Origin: an uncultured Cyclobacteriaceae bacterium
GTDB taxonomy: Bacteria > Bacteroidota > Bacteroidia > Cytophagales > Cyclobacteriaceae
DNA: 48,281 nt
NCBI GenBank assembly: GCA_905479015.1
Contig: CAJQKV010000040.1
Location: 1 to 48,281 of the forward strand
Direction of reading: 5' to 3'
Shown: positions 9,297 through 17,722 of the stretch, in pieces
Layout of the letters: every line of letters begins with the position of its first letter
Position numbering within the stretch: the first letter of the stretch is position 1
Notes under the pieces: generated by a model
Seen by the model: only the letters and a program-made list of their open reading frames with translations
Database searches by the model: none
What the model was told of the DNA's origin: nothing
Position numbers and translations under genes: made by a program

Positions 9297-9404
9297 GTGC
9301 AACGACAAAGGCTATCCACTCGTGACCTACTTTTTTATCTGATCTTATTGATCATTGCTGTTTATCTCATCGGATTTTTTTCACAAAACATGCGTTTTTT
9401 TTAA
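9297..9404 (+). CDS. Possible 35-residue membrane peptide
   Basis: A GTG-initiated frame encodes VQRQRLSTRDLLFYLILL followed by a hydrophobic helix and an aromatic end (NMRFF). A single membrane helix with a basic N-terminus is plausible for a small membrane protein. The start is not supported by a clear ribosome site and the stretch lies among relics, so it may be a fragment. Confidence 0.25.
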   Translation: MQRQRLSTRDLLFYLILLIIAVYLIGFFSQNMRFF

Positions 9405-9537
9405 TAATCTTCCCTTAAGGCTTTACTGCACATTCAATTGCTCATCACAAGGTTAAGGTCAAAAAGGGACATATAAGGACTCATGAACTCCTTGAGAAAA
9501 GATGAAAAATAATTTTATCACCCATTAAATAAGTTTT

Positions 9538-9642
9538 CTATTTGGATAGACAAGCATGGATAATAGGTATTACTTCAATGGTATCGGTTTGAACCACATC
9601 TCCTCCTGAATCTGCTAAAAGCCATCCAAATACCACCGGATA
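9538..9642 (-). pseudogene. Coding relic (secreted-protein-like fragment)
   Basis: The - strand reads YPVVFGWLLADSGGDVVQTD and then TIEVIPIIHACLSK and a stop, with a stop just upstream. The composition resembles a protein strand region rather than noise. Together with the relic at 9079, it suggests that one or more - strand genes decayed between 9.0 and 9.7 kb. Confidence 0.3.
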
Positions 9643-9859
9643 TTAATTTATAAAATCATTTATACGGGCTCAGGGCCCCCGATTTTAGGGAAAAGTAGAC
9701 TCCCTGGGGTCACTCAACAATGCAAATACGGATATTATCCGCTAAAGTCGAAAAGTAGGATCTAACTCAAATAAGTATTTCAAATTAATCTTGACCTTGG
9801 TATTTATTTAAATCATATTAAATTACTCAAAAAAAAATTTTACAAAAATAAAAGCAAAT

Positions 9860-10324
9860 ATGAATGCTAAAAGCGCTTTTTCTGGACAGATCTTAGTTGT
9901 GATGTTACTGTTGCTCACCTTTTCTGTAAATGGGCAACAAATCGTTGGTCAATGGAAAACCATAGACGATGAAACAAAAAAGGAACGATCTATTGTAGAA
10001 ATTTATAAAGTGGGGGATCGCTATGCAGGTAAGATCATTAAGCTCCAAAGAAGCTTGGAGGATGATCCAGACCCGGTATGTAACTCCTGCGATCCTGATG
10101 ATGCCAGGTATTTACAAAAGATCATTGGTATGAAAATCATACAAGATATGACCTTTGATAGGTCTTCAAATGAATATGTTGATGGCACCATTCTAGATCC
10201 CGAAAGTGGTAGCGAATATCAATGCAAGCTGTGGCTCTCAGATGAGGGCACCCTAAAAGTAAGGGGTTACATTGCCTTTTTTTACCGAACCCAGACCTGG
10301 CTTCCCGTCTCTATGACAAATTAA
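9860..10324 (+). CDS. DUF2147 family secreted protein
   Basis: 154 residues. The signal peptide runs to about residue 25 (SVNGQQ). The mature part fits DUF2147: VGQWKTIDDETKKERSIVEI, then GKIIKL, a CNSC loop, GMKIIQDM, GTILDPESGSEYQCKLWL and a closing RGYIAFFYRTQTW. DUF2147 proteins are small lipocalin-like domains seen widely in Bacteroidota and Proteobacteria; function unknown. The two cysteines in the CNSC loop are a common feature of the family. It stands alone, with an A/T-rich leader. Confidence 0.85.
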   Translation: MNAKSAFSGQILVVMLLLLTFSVNGQQIVGQWKTIDDETKKERSIVEIYKVGDRYAGKIIKLQRSLEDDPDPVCNSCDPDDARYLQKIIGMKIIQDMTFDRSSNEYVDGTILDPESGSEYQCKLWLSDEGTLKVRGYIAFFYRTQTWLPVSMTN

Positions 10325-10680
10325 TACGCTGCCCTAAGCTAAGTAGCCATTCCTTTCTTGCCTGATCCTTACAAAGCAACTCAGTATTCCTGAAAAAAAT
10401 AGGCACCTGAGCAAACAAGATCATAAGTATTATGCAGGAGCGGGTAGAGCCGAGATTGCAAAGAAGATGGAAGAGACTAATTTTGAACCTTCCACAGCTA
10501 TTGTTGTCAGAAGATAACGTAGCTATTAAATTTTTCACCTGCACAACATTGCCTAGACTGCATTGAAAAATAACTTTATTGCTGAAATTAGGAGGTTTTA
10601 GTGGTGATACCCCCTTGGACTTAGCATGGAAATTCTCTACCGCACCTAAACTTTCCCAGTTTATCTTCGTATGTATTAGT
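10325..10680. other. Intergenic stretch with a possible ankyrin-like relic
   Basis: No intact gene. Just upstream of 10681 and in frame with it, the + strand reads LKLGGFSGDTPLDLAWKF, where GDTPLDLA resembles an ankyrin repeat core. There is no proper start codon, so it is a relic at most. The 77-codon - strand frame at 10311-10544 is not supported. Confidence 0.35.
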
Positions 10681-11148
10681 ATGAAAAAATATTTCCTTCT
10701 TTGTTTGTTCTCGATTCTTTTTGTGATCCCCTCTTTTTCTCAGCAAAAAATAAATCCAAAGGACCTCTATGGGCAATGGAAACTTCACATCGACATCCAA
10801 GAAGCGATGAAAGAAGCCGCTGATGATCGGAGTTTTATCGAAAACGTCCTCATCTCAGGTGTATCAGATATGGTAGAATCAATTTTAAACGAAGTTACGG
10901 TTACTTTTGATTTTCAAAAAAACAATGAATTAGTATTAACCATTGCCATCACTATCGAAGATACTGAAACGGAAGTTGAAAATCTAAAATGGAACCTTAA
11001 TTCAAAAAATCAACTCATCATTGAAGACATTGACAATGACCAAGTTCAACTTCAAAATGAGGGGTTTTGGTTGTTGAAAAATGGGGTTTTGATCAACTTT
11101 GATGAGCAAGGTGATTTTCAGGAACATGTTTACTTGGTGAGGGAATAG
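10681..11148 (+). CDS. Secreted lipocalin-like protein, unknown function
   Basis: 155 residues from the ATG at 10681. A longer TTG-initiated frame (10579) adds only relic-like sequence, and the Met here starts a clean signal peptide (MKKYFLLCLFSILFVIPSFS). The mature part has the small lipocalin-like pattern DLYGQWKLHI at its start and a strand-rich end, WNLNSKNQLIIEDID and EGFWLLKNGVLI. A TATCTTCG element about 20 bp upstream could be the -7 box. Specific function unknown. Confidence 0.75.
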   Translation: MKKYFLLCLFSILFVIPSFSQQKINPKDLYGQWKLHIDIQEAMKEAADDRSFIENVLISGVSDMVESILNEVTVTFDFQKNNELVLTIAITIEDTETEVENLKWNLNSKNQLIIEDIDNDQVQLQNEGFWLLKNGVLINFDEQGDFQEHVYLVRE

Positions 11149-11344
11149 GTTATAACAACCACACGATCTGATGCTCTTTATCTTACTTCGACAAGTTTCG
11201 ATGGAACTTGGAAATCAAGAAAAGAGAAATTGAATATACCATTAGAGAATTAATATCTACCTAAAGAAGTGCCATTAAACATCCTTACCATTGTGACTCA
11301 TGTGCTCCTAACGTTGGGAAAATTCTGAGAAATAAATAATTCCT

Positions 11345-11352
11345 TAATTTAG
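11345..11352 (+). promoter_or_regulatory. Candidate -7 box (TAATTTAG)
   Basis: A TAnnTTAG element ends four bases before the ATG at 11357. If used, the transcript would start at or inside the start codon region, i.e. leaderless or nearly so. Confidence 0.35.
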
Positions 11353-11356
11353 CCGT

Positions 11357-11548
11357 ATGGAATATTTTGATTTTTTATCTCTTGCTTTCCTTGGCCTCCC
11401 TTTTTTCGAAATAGAATTTTTTGCGTGGTTGTTGGCTATACTTTCATTTTCGTATCCCTTCCTGTATGCGATATGGATAGGTTGTCAAAATGATAAAAAA
11501 TTTAAGAAGCAACTAGGAAGGCAGGGATTGGATCAAGATCTAAGTTGA
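11357..11548 (+). CDS. Small membrane protein, unknown
   Basis: 63 residues with one or two hydrophobic helices (about 6-22 and 24-46) and a basic polar tail (QNDKKFKKQLGRQGLDQDLS). It has a -7-like box directly upstream. No family is recognised. Composition (Phe/Leu-rich helices, then a Lys-rich tail) is consistent with a real inner-membrane peptide. Confidence 0.4.
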   Translation: MEYFDFLSLAFLGLPFFEIEFFAWLLAILSFSYPFLYAIWIGCQNDKKFKKQLGRQGLDQDLS

Positions 11549-11933
11549 CCAACCCCCCAATTCCACCCCATCATTTTCAGACAAAAGCGTCAACGTATTC
11601 GCAACATGATCATCATTCTATTTTAATATATAAAGAAGAGATCTATTCACAACCTAATTATTATGAGTAATCATCTTACTAAAGAAGAAATCCTAAAATA
11701 AAATACTGGTATTGGATTGAGAGTTAATATTGAATGGCTTAACTGTGGGATGCATACACTTAGCCTATGGAAGATTAATAATACTTGTGATGACACTAAG
11801 GAGTTGAGCTTGTTATTTGCTTTGCCTAAAACCCTCTTGGGAGTATCTTAGATATTTTTTTTGATTATCAAATTAATAGCTTAATCTTGTTAATAGCTTA
11901 ATCTTGATTTAATTATATAAAAAACACTAAAAT
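11549..11933. other. Intergenic stretch, possible broken short gene
   Basis: From an ATG at 11664 the + frame reads MSNHLTKEEILK, a TAA, and then about 50 open codons of doubtful quality. It may be a relic; nothing else is seen. Confidence 0.3.
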
Positions 11934-12266
11934 ATGAATGATTATCTCTATTATATCGGTTTGATAGTAATCATTGGGATTTATTTTTATCGAAAAATCA
12001 AGAAATCAAAAAAAGCTTCTCAAATGATTGATTCAGGAAGTATAATCATTGATGTTCGAACCCCTCAGGAGTTTAAATCTGGTCATTATCCAAATTCAAT
12101 AAGCATCCCATTGGATACCCTAAAAAACAACCTAGATAAAATAAAAGGCTACAAAAATGGTATTGTTGTCGTTTGCGCCAGTGGTATGCGCAGTGGCCAA
12201 GCAAAATCTATATTATCAAATAATGGAATTGAGAGCTTCAATGGAGGTTCGTGGAAAAATCTGTAA
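11934..12266 (+). CDS. Membrane-anchored rhodanese-like protein
   Basis: 110 residues. An N-terminal membrane helix (about 3-20) is followed by a basic linker and a single rhodanese domain: IIDVRTPQEFKSGHYPNSISIP, then VVVCASGMRSGQAKSIL with the catalytic Cys in the active loop CASGMRS, and a closing GGSWKNL. Rhodaneses carry persulfide sulfur on that Cys; the positive loop (MRS) fits thiosulfate or persulfide substrates. The catalytic site faces the cytosol or periplasm depending on helix orientation; the KKSKK linker favours cytosolic. Confidence 0.88.
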   Translation: MNDYLYYIGLIVIIGIYFYRKIKKSKKASQMIDSGSIIIDVRTPQEFKSGHYPNSISIPLDTLKNNLDKIKGYKNGIVVVCASGMRSGQAKSILSNNGIESFNGGSWKNL

Positions 12267-12557
12267 TTATTAAACGTTCTAAGGCCGCAAGGACAAAATT
12301 AAAAATGAATACACCTAAGATAAACGTGGGTTTTGAACCGATACATCTACGGAAAAAGAACATCTAAAACCTTGAGCTACATTCAATTTAATTTCGAACT
12401 GCTACTGACCCTATCAGAAAAAATACCTATGATTTCTTTTGAAAAAACAGGCAAGAAATGGCTTTAATTTCTCATCTAAAGCCTTCAAAAATGTCTATTC
12501 CTGTATGTCAGCAGCACAGTTAACAAAAACATCAATAATCCCTTTGATTGATTTAAA

Positions 12558-14132
12558 TTATTTACCTTTTCTCAACACACGCCCCCCTCTTTTTTCGGTC
12601 AATACACCTTCTTGTATGGTTACTTGTCCATTGACGATGACGTATTCGATCCCTTCTGGATAGTGATGTGGATCTACAAAAGTACTTTTATCAATGACCG
12701 TTTCAGGATTGAAAATGGTGATATCTGCTTTCATCCCTTCTTTGAGATAGCCACGATCGGTAAGGCCCAGTCTTTCCGCCGGAATAGAGGTCATTTTCCG
12801 TAATGCTGATTGCAGGTCAAGCACACCCAGTTCCCTGACATAATAACCAAGAACACGTGGAAATGTCCCATAGGCTCTTGGATGTGGATGGCCTTCTCCA
12901 ATATAAGCCAGTCGACCATCTGAAGCTACCATGGTCATCGGATGTTGCATAATTCTCTTAACATCATCTTCATGAATGGCATGGAAAATACAAGAGGCGC
13001 CCCCGTTCAATTGGGCTTCAATGACCAATTCAGCACCATTTTTGAAAGTGGGTGATAATCCTCTTTCAATTGCCCAATCCTTTAAGGTTTTGCCATTTAA
13101 ATCAGGTTTCCAGGATACAAATGCAAACTGAACGACATCTAATTGGGCCCCTCCGCGATCAAATTCTATATTGAACATAATATCATCAACAATTTGCGCT
13201 CGGGTTGCGGGATCCTCCAAACGCTTTTTAAAGGCCTCTTGGCCTCCCGCGCGGGCCCAATTTGGAATCAATACGGATATCCCTGTTGAACTGGCGGTAT
13301 AAGGATATTGATCCATCATGATATCTAGGCCTATGGCTCTTGCTGAATCTACCATAGCCAACGTTTTGACACTGGCACCCCACATGGGTTTACCAATCGC
13401 CTTATGATGGGTCAAGACAATGGGAATATCAGCTGCTCTTCCAATCATGATCGCTTCTTCAACAGCTTCCAACAATCCAAGTCCTTCTTCTCTCAGATGA
13501 GAGGTGTAAATACCCTTTGACGTCGCGGCAACTTTTGCCAGTTCAATTACCTCAGCTACATTTGAAAATGAACCTGGCACATATTTCAGTCCTGTTGAAA
13601 TACCAAAAGCGCCCGCGTCCATAGCTTCTTTTACCATGACTTTCATTTCCTCAAGTTCCTCGGGCGTGGGTGGTCGATTGTCCGTTTGCATGACCCGCTT
13701 TCTTATGGTATTATGTCCTACTAAATAGGCCATATTCATGCCAAGGGCATGCTTGCTTAAGGTATCCAGGTAATCTTGCATCGGAGAAGGGCCCCCTCCA
13801 TCGGGGCCTCCTAGCACCAAAGTAATTCCCTGTTTGATGGCACTTTCTCCCACAGGAGATCTCATGATGTCTTCTACATGAGCATGCACATCAATAAATC
13901 CTGGAGAAACTACATGACCTGAAGCATCGATTTTCTGAATAAATTTTTTATCATGGAGACGACCTATTTTTACGATCTTATCTCCGATGATCCCTAGGTC
14001 ATTGATTTGAGGTTCGTTGGTGGTGCCATCATAGATCAAACCATTGGTAATAATAAGGTCATAGGATTCCTGAGGACCGCAAGCGATCATAAAAATGCTT
14101 GCTAGAATGTGTAAAAATAGCTTTCTCATCAT
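12558..14132 (-). CDS. D-aminoacylase-like amidohydrolase lipoprotein
   Basis: 524 residues. Lipobox IAC at Cys18, so the enzyme is membrane-anchored on the periplasmic or outer face. It is an amidohydrolase-superfamily TIM barrel: the metal-binding H-x-H pair (DVHAH, His83/His85), a TSHLREE histidine, LTHHK, and an aspartate in MVASDGR, with a C-terminal NPETVIDKSTFVDPHHYPEG and a composite beta-sandwich. The order and spacing match N-acyl-D-amino-acid deacylases (about 480-530 residues). Such enzymes hydrolyse N-acyl-D-amino acids; exact substrate unknown. It is divergent from a DUF819 permease (14588), which may import or export related molecules. Confidence 0.88.
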   Translation of the reverse strand: MMRKLFLHILASIFMIACGPQESYDLIITNGLIYDGTTNEPQINDLGIIGDKIVKIGRLHDKKFIQKIDASGHVVSPGFIDVHAHVEDIMRSPVGESAIKQGITLVLGGPDGGGPSPMQDYLDTLSKHALGMNMAYLVGHNTIRKRVMQTDNRPPTPEELEEMKVMVKEAMDAGAFGISTGLKYVPGSFSNVAEVIELAKVAATSKGIYTSHLREEGLGLLEAVEEAIMIGRAADIPIVLTHHKAIGKPMWGASVKTLAMVDSARAIGLDIMMDQYPYTASSTGISVLIPNWARAGGQEAFKKRLEDPATRAQIVDDIMFNIEFDRGGAQLDVVQFAFVSWKPDLNGKTLKDWAIERGLSPTFKNGAELVIEAQLNGGASCIFHAIHEDDVKRIMQHPMTMVASDGRLAYIGEGHPHPRAYGTFPRVLGYYVRELGVLDLQSALRKMTSIPAERLGLTDRGYLKEGMKADITIFNPETVIDKSTFVDPHHYPEGIEYVIVNGQVTIQEGVLTEKRGGRVLRKGK

Positions 14133-14587
14133 AACTAAAAACTTTACCTAATTAAATATAATCAATTTATAAAAATTGACCCACTGAATAGCGATGAACG
14201 GTAATCGCTCGAATGGCTCCAAATGATTTGGTTTACAGTAAATAATTCAAATTCAATAATGAAATAAGAAAAATGCATTCACCCCAAAAATTAACATTGA
14301 TTTATATTGCTCAATATGGTTACCATCCCATTGAGTCCTATTAAGAAATTGGGCTCATAACCATTATAACAACTCATGATCAAAATCAAAAAGGGTGCGA
14401 GCATAATAGCTAAAACCTTTTTTTTGTATTCATATATAATGCCTCTAAGGCTAAATGAGGATAGTAATAAGAAGGTATTTCATCTAGCTATTAAAATGAT
14501 ATTAGGTACTCATTGTCTTCTCTAATCATATTACATCGTTTAACTTAGTTCACATAAATAATACACTTCCTCATCCAGAAATAACCT
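14133..14587. other. Divergent intergenic region
   Basis: 455 bp between the divergent D-aminoacylase and DUF819 genes. It should hold both promoters; the sequence is A/T rich and I see no gene or obvious operator. Confidence 0.4.
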
Positions 14588-15730
14588 ATGAACTTTATTA
14601 ATGATCCCGTATATGTATTAGTGATATTATGCCTAGTCATTGTTTTAGGTGTTTATGCCGCCAAAACTAAATTGGGGAAAAAATTTGGAGCTGCATTAAT
14701 TATCATCCTATTGGCCGCAGTACTGGCCAACCTAAAACTCATCCCTTCGGCCTCTAACAGCATCGACCTCTACACCCTTATTTTTAAATATGTAGCACCC
14801 ATTTCTATTTTTTATTTACTCCTCAATGTCAATATAACTTCAATTAAACAAGCAGGATTTCCAATGGTTGGCTTGTTTCTGATTGGATCCTTGGCAACTA
14901 CCCTGGGCATACTGCTGTCCTGGTTTATCTTATCACCGCAAAACGTTTTAGGTGTGGATGGAAAAGTGATTGCCGGTATGCTGACAGGCACTTATACGGG
15001 AGGAAGCCTTAATTTCAATGCCGTTGCCTTAGAATATGAGTTTCAAGAAAAAGGCATATTGTACGCGGGAACCATTGCCGTTGATAATGTGATCACCACG
15101 CTATGGATCATCGCTACCTTGGCGTTGCCCGCTTTTTTAAACCGAATTTGGAAAGGCACAAAAGTTTCAAAAGCAAAGACTGACCTTTTGAATGAAACCC
15201 CTCAAGAAGAGGTAGGCATTGATTTAACCTCATTGGTTTGGTTAACTTTTCTAGGTATTACAGCTTATTATGTCTCGGATATTCTTTCCGACTTTTTAAC
15301 TCAAGTTCCATCCATCCTCATACTCTCGACGATAGGCATTGCATTGGCACAAACCAAATTCGTATCCAAACTAAAAGGCAGTCATCATCTGGGCTTGTAT
15401 CTGGTCTATCTTTTCTGTGCCGTAATTGGTGCTTATTGTGAACTGAATGCCGTCAGTGAACTCAAAGAAATTGGGATCGTCTTGTTCCAATTTACGGGTT
15501 TAGCGGTGTTGCTGCATGGTATGATTGTGATACTTATCGGTGGATTCCTCTATCGTGATTGGGAAATGATTGCCATCGTCAGCCAAGCCAATATTGGCGG
15601 AGCTCCCACGGCTATTGCCCTGGCAGAAACCTTTGACCGTAAAGAGTTAATACTACCTGCCATTTTAGTGGGGACCTTGGGCAATGCCTTAGGTTCGTAT
15701 TTAGGTTTTTTTGTGGTCTATGTACTTTGA
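14588..15730 (+). CDS. DUF819 family membrane protein (putative transporter)
   Basis: 380 residues with about ten hydrophobic helices and two family motifs: the glycine-rich GMLTGTYTGGSLNFNAVA near residue 140 and its counterpart VSQANIGGAPTAIALAETF near residue 335, showing an internal inverted-repeat topology. DUF819 (YjcL-type) proteins are predicted transporters. In many Bacteroidota they sit beside dipeptide epimerase or aminoacylase genes, which agrees with the divergent D-aminoacylase here. A role in moving D-amino-acid-containing or N-acyl compounds is inferred from context only. Confidence 0.88.
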   Translation: MNFINDPVYVLVILCLVIVLGVYAAKTKLGKKFGAALIIILLAAVLANLKLIPSASNSIDLYTLIFKYVAPISIFYLLLNVNITSIKQAGFPMVGLFLIGSLATTLGILLSWFILSPQNVLGVDGKVIAGMLTGTYTGGSLNFNAVALEYEFQEKGILYAGTIAVDNVITTLWIIATLALPAFLNRIWKGTKVSKAKTDLLNETPQEEVGIDLTSLVWLTFLGITAYYVSDILSDFLTQVPSILILSTIGIALAQTKFVSKLKGSHHLGLYLVYLFCAVIGAYCELNAVSELKEIGIVLFQFTGLAVLLHGMIVILIGGFLYRDWEMIAIVSQANIGGAPTAIALAETFDRKELILPAILVGTLGNALGSYLGFFVVYVL

Positions 15731-15980
15731 TGTATTCAGGGGCTTAATGAAGCCCCTCTGAGCAGGCCTCAGTGCAGTAAGACGGGCCTTAAAAGAGCTT
15801 GCCCAGATTCATTAAGAGATTTATTCCCCCACCAATAAACAGCCATAATGCCACTCATCGCTGTGTCCCGCAGTAAAAAAAGCATTAAATCTTCTCATCC
15901 AACTATTCGAATCCGATAGGCATGCAGCCCTTTTCATAGCGTTGAATCGATATATGATCCCTCAATAATATTTAAAAATT
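15731..15980. other. Intergenic stretch with GGGGCTT hairpin
   Basis: A 7-bp perfect hairpin, GGGGCTT (15739-15745) with AAGCCCC (15750-15756), lies eight bases after the DUF819 stop without a T run. It may stabilise the mRNA end. No gene is seen. Confidence 0.5.
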
Positions 15981-16019
15981 AAAAAGCTCCTGAATTACAA
16001 TGAATTCAGGAGCTTTTTT
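15981..16019 (+). terminator. Bidirectional terminator between convergent genes
   Basis: A 15-bp stem with arms like AAAGCTCCTGAATT and its complement, a short ACAATG-type loop, T run on one side and A run on the other. It can serve both the DUF819 gene and the - strand NTF2-like gene. Confidence 0.85.
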
Positions 16020-16141
16020 AAATCTACTCTTGATGGGTTACCAACCGTTACTGGTTTTTCTGCATGGCTTTTAAATTGCTCTCTCCGTTTTAACTAACCC
16101 TTTAATTGACTTATGAGTGAGCCTATCCCCTTTAGATATTT

Positions 16142-16657
16142 TTATTCTGTAGGCATCAATCCAAGTTGTTGGTAAAAATCTAGATTGTCAAGAAAATCTT
16201 GTTCTTGAACTATTTTACCTTCTTTCATTTTTACCAGAGTAGTTCCTGAAATATCTACAGGCCTTCCCGAGGCAGGAATTCCAAAAAATTCACCGTCATG
16301 GGTACCCTTAAAATTCCAATGCTTAACGATCTTATCTCCTTGACCAAATACATCAATAATTTTGAATTCGGCATCAGAAAATCCACTCAAATAATTGTTG
16401 TAGAATCCTTTGACCCCCTCAACGCCAACAATATTTTCTGGCTTTAATAACAAGGTGACCTGGCTGTCAAAATTAGTTTCATTGATTTGGTCAATTTGCC
16501 TTTCATTAATGACCTTATCCCACACAGATGAATACAGCTTCAGGTTTTCAGCCAATTGTTTTTGCGCATTTTCTAACGCCAAATGTTCTTCACTTGGTTT
16601 GGTTTCACTGCAGCCATACAAAGAAACAACGAAAATTAATAAAATTATTTTTTTCAT
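16142..16657 (-). CDS. SnoaL-like ester cyclase family lipoprotein
   Basis: 171 residues. Lipobox YGC (Cys16). Residues about 35-165 form a SnoaL/NTF2-like domain: a first helix LYSSVWDKVINERQIDQI, then GVEGVKGFYNNYLSGFSDAEFKIIDVFGQGDKIVKHWNFKGTH with the typical polyketide-cyclase-like strand order, and KEGKIVQEQDFLDNLDFYQQLG at the end. Family members include cyclases and non-enzymatic binders; the HWNFKGTHDGEFFGIP region lines the pocket. Monocistronic on the - strand. Confidence 0.85.
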   Translation of the reverse strand: MKKIILLIFVVSLYGCSETKPSEEHLALENAQKQLAENLKLYSSVWDKVINERQIDQINETNFDSQVTLLLKPENIVGVEGVKGFYNNYLSGFSDAEFKIIDVFGQGDKIVKHWNFKGTHDGEFFGIPASGRPVDISGTTLVKMKEGKIVQEQDFLDNLDFYQQLGLMPTE

Positions 16658-16780
16658 AGCGATGGTGGTTTGATGGTCTTTTTATTTTAATTTCTATTTC
16701 TTATGCTTCCAAAGCTAACAAATTTTACTTATCTGGACTAAAAGCACTAGTAAGCTGATTAAAAGAGGATTATAAATCCT

Positions 16781-17040
16781 AAAGACCCACAGACTTCACA
16801 TTCAAAATCATCAAGAAAGTCGCTTCCATGTACGCTCACTTAAGACGATATCTCTCACCTTTCAGATTCATATCAGCCAACCTATCTCTGAATTAATGGA
16901 GAAGATACGACCTTGTACAACATAGGCACACCTTTTTCTTGTATCATCTCTTGACTTTCTCGTAGCTCCAATCCCATGTGCAAAACTTAATCCGACCTAA
17001 AAGATGCTATTAGATGAGAATGATTCACTGAGAGCAGAAG
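16781..17040 (+). repeat. Dispersed repeat A, copy 1
   Basis: First copy of a roughly 250-bp repeat lying upstream of DUF1566-type genes. It contains the GACCCACAGACTTCACATTC start block, a TTCATATCAGCCAACC block and a TTCTCGTAGCTCCAATCC block, and ends with a GATGAGAATGATTCACTGAG segment. On the - strand the start block reads SDFLDDFECEVCGS, the same peptide frame as in the other copies. Confidence 0.7.
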
Positions 17041-17068
17041 GTTATTTTCAATACTAAAATAGGTTTAA

Positions 17069-17076
17069 TATCTTAG
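17069..17076 (+). promoter_or_regulatory. Candidate -7 box (TATCTTAG)
   Basis: TAnnTTAG element 16 bases before the ATG of the first DUF1566-type gene, matching boxes at the same position before several other genes in this region. Confidence 0.4.
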
Positions 17077-17092
17077 CCTTGAGTTAGTCAAC

Positions 17093-17671
17093 ATGCCTAT
17101 GCAAACCTATAAATACCTCCTCTTTCTAAGCTTAATTGGTTCGCTAGGATTGAAGAGCTGCTCCGTTCAAAAATTAAATACAGATAACACCCTTGACATA
17201 GGTGCACCCTATCAAGGAGGTATTTTGTTTTACCTATTCCAAGAAGGAGATATTGGATATGTGGCTGGAGAATGGCACGGCCTAATTGTTGCACCGAGTG
17301 ATCAATCCACAGAAGTTGAATGGGGTTGTTATGGCGCTCGAATTAAAGGAGCTAACAGAACTGCCATAGGCACGGGAGCGCAAAATACTTTAGCTATTTT
17401 GGCTGATTGTAGCGAGGCTGGAATTGCAGCCAGGGTCTGTGATGAATTGGTATTAGAAGGCTATGATGATTGGTTTTTACCCTCAAAAGACGAACTGAAT
17501 TTGTTGTATCTCAATAAGGATGCGATAAGCAGTTTTGGTAATTTCTACTATTGGAGTTCTACGGAATACGGTGGCTTCAATGGATGGGGACAGGATTTCT
17601 TCAGTGGTTACCAGTACGGCAACTTCGATGAGTACGGCTACGGCTATGTTAGGGCAATTAGGGCTTTTTAA
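17093..17671 (+). CDS. DUF1566/Lcl-like variable lipoprotein, copy 1
   Basis: 192 residues (an internal Met at 17099 is also possible). Lipobox LKSC (Cys23). The body starts with the family block GAPYQGGILFYLFQEGDIGYV, then SDQSTEVEWGC, GTGAQNTLAILADCSEAGIAA, and YDDWFLPSKDELNLLYLNK, as in DUF1566/Lcl C-terminal domains (C-type-lectin/FGE-like fold). The last 40 residues (from WSST) are rich in Tyr, Gly, Phe and Asn and end in YVRAIRAF. This tail is the candidate hypervariable surface (see findings). Expected location is the cell surface. Followed 51 bp later by an NTF2-like lipoprotein gene, possibly co-transcribed. Confidence 0.88.
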   Translation: MPMQTYKYLLFLSLIGSLGLKSCSVQKLNTDNTLDIGAPYQGGILFYLFQEGDIGYVAGEWHGLIVAPSDQSTEVEWGCYGARIKGANRTAIGTGAQNTLAILADCSEAGIAARVCDELVLEGYDDWFLPSKDELNLLYLNKDAISSFGNFYYWSSTEYGGFNGWGQDFFSGYQYGNFDEYGYGYVRAIRAF

Positions 17672-17680
17672 CTATTTAAT
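17552..17680 (+). other. Candidate DGR-type variable region, copy 1
   Basis: From TGGAGTTCTACG to nine bases past the stop. Codons are dominated by TAC, GGC, TTC, AAC, GAT and GGT, i.e. what mutated AAC/AAT codons yield. It has the same codon count (35 after WSST) as the copy at 31788, with identical flanks including CTATTTA after the stop. Confidence 0.55.
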
Positions 17681-17722
17681 TAAGTTTTTTATATATTTGA
17701 ATCTAATTTTATATCAAAAACC

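Noticed and set aside
11664-11851. Possible gene MSNHLTKEEILK followed by a stop and 50 codons
   Set aside because: The part after the stop has no domain-like pattern; kept only as a note in the spacer entry.
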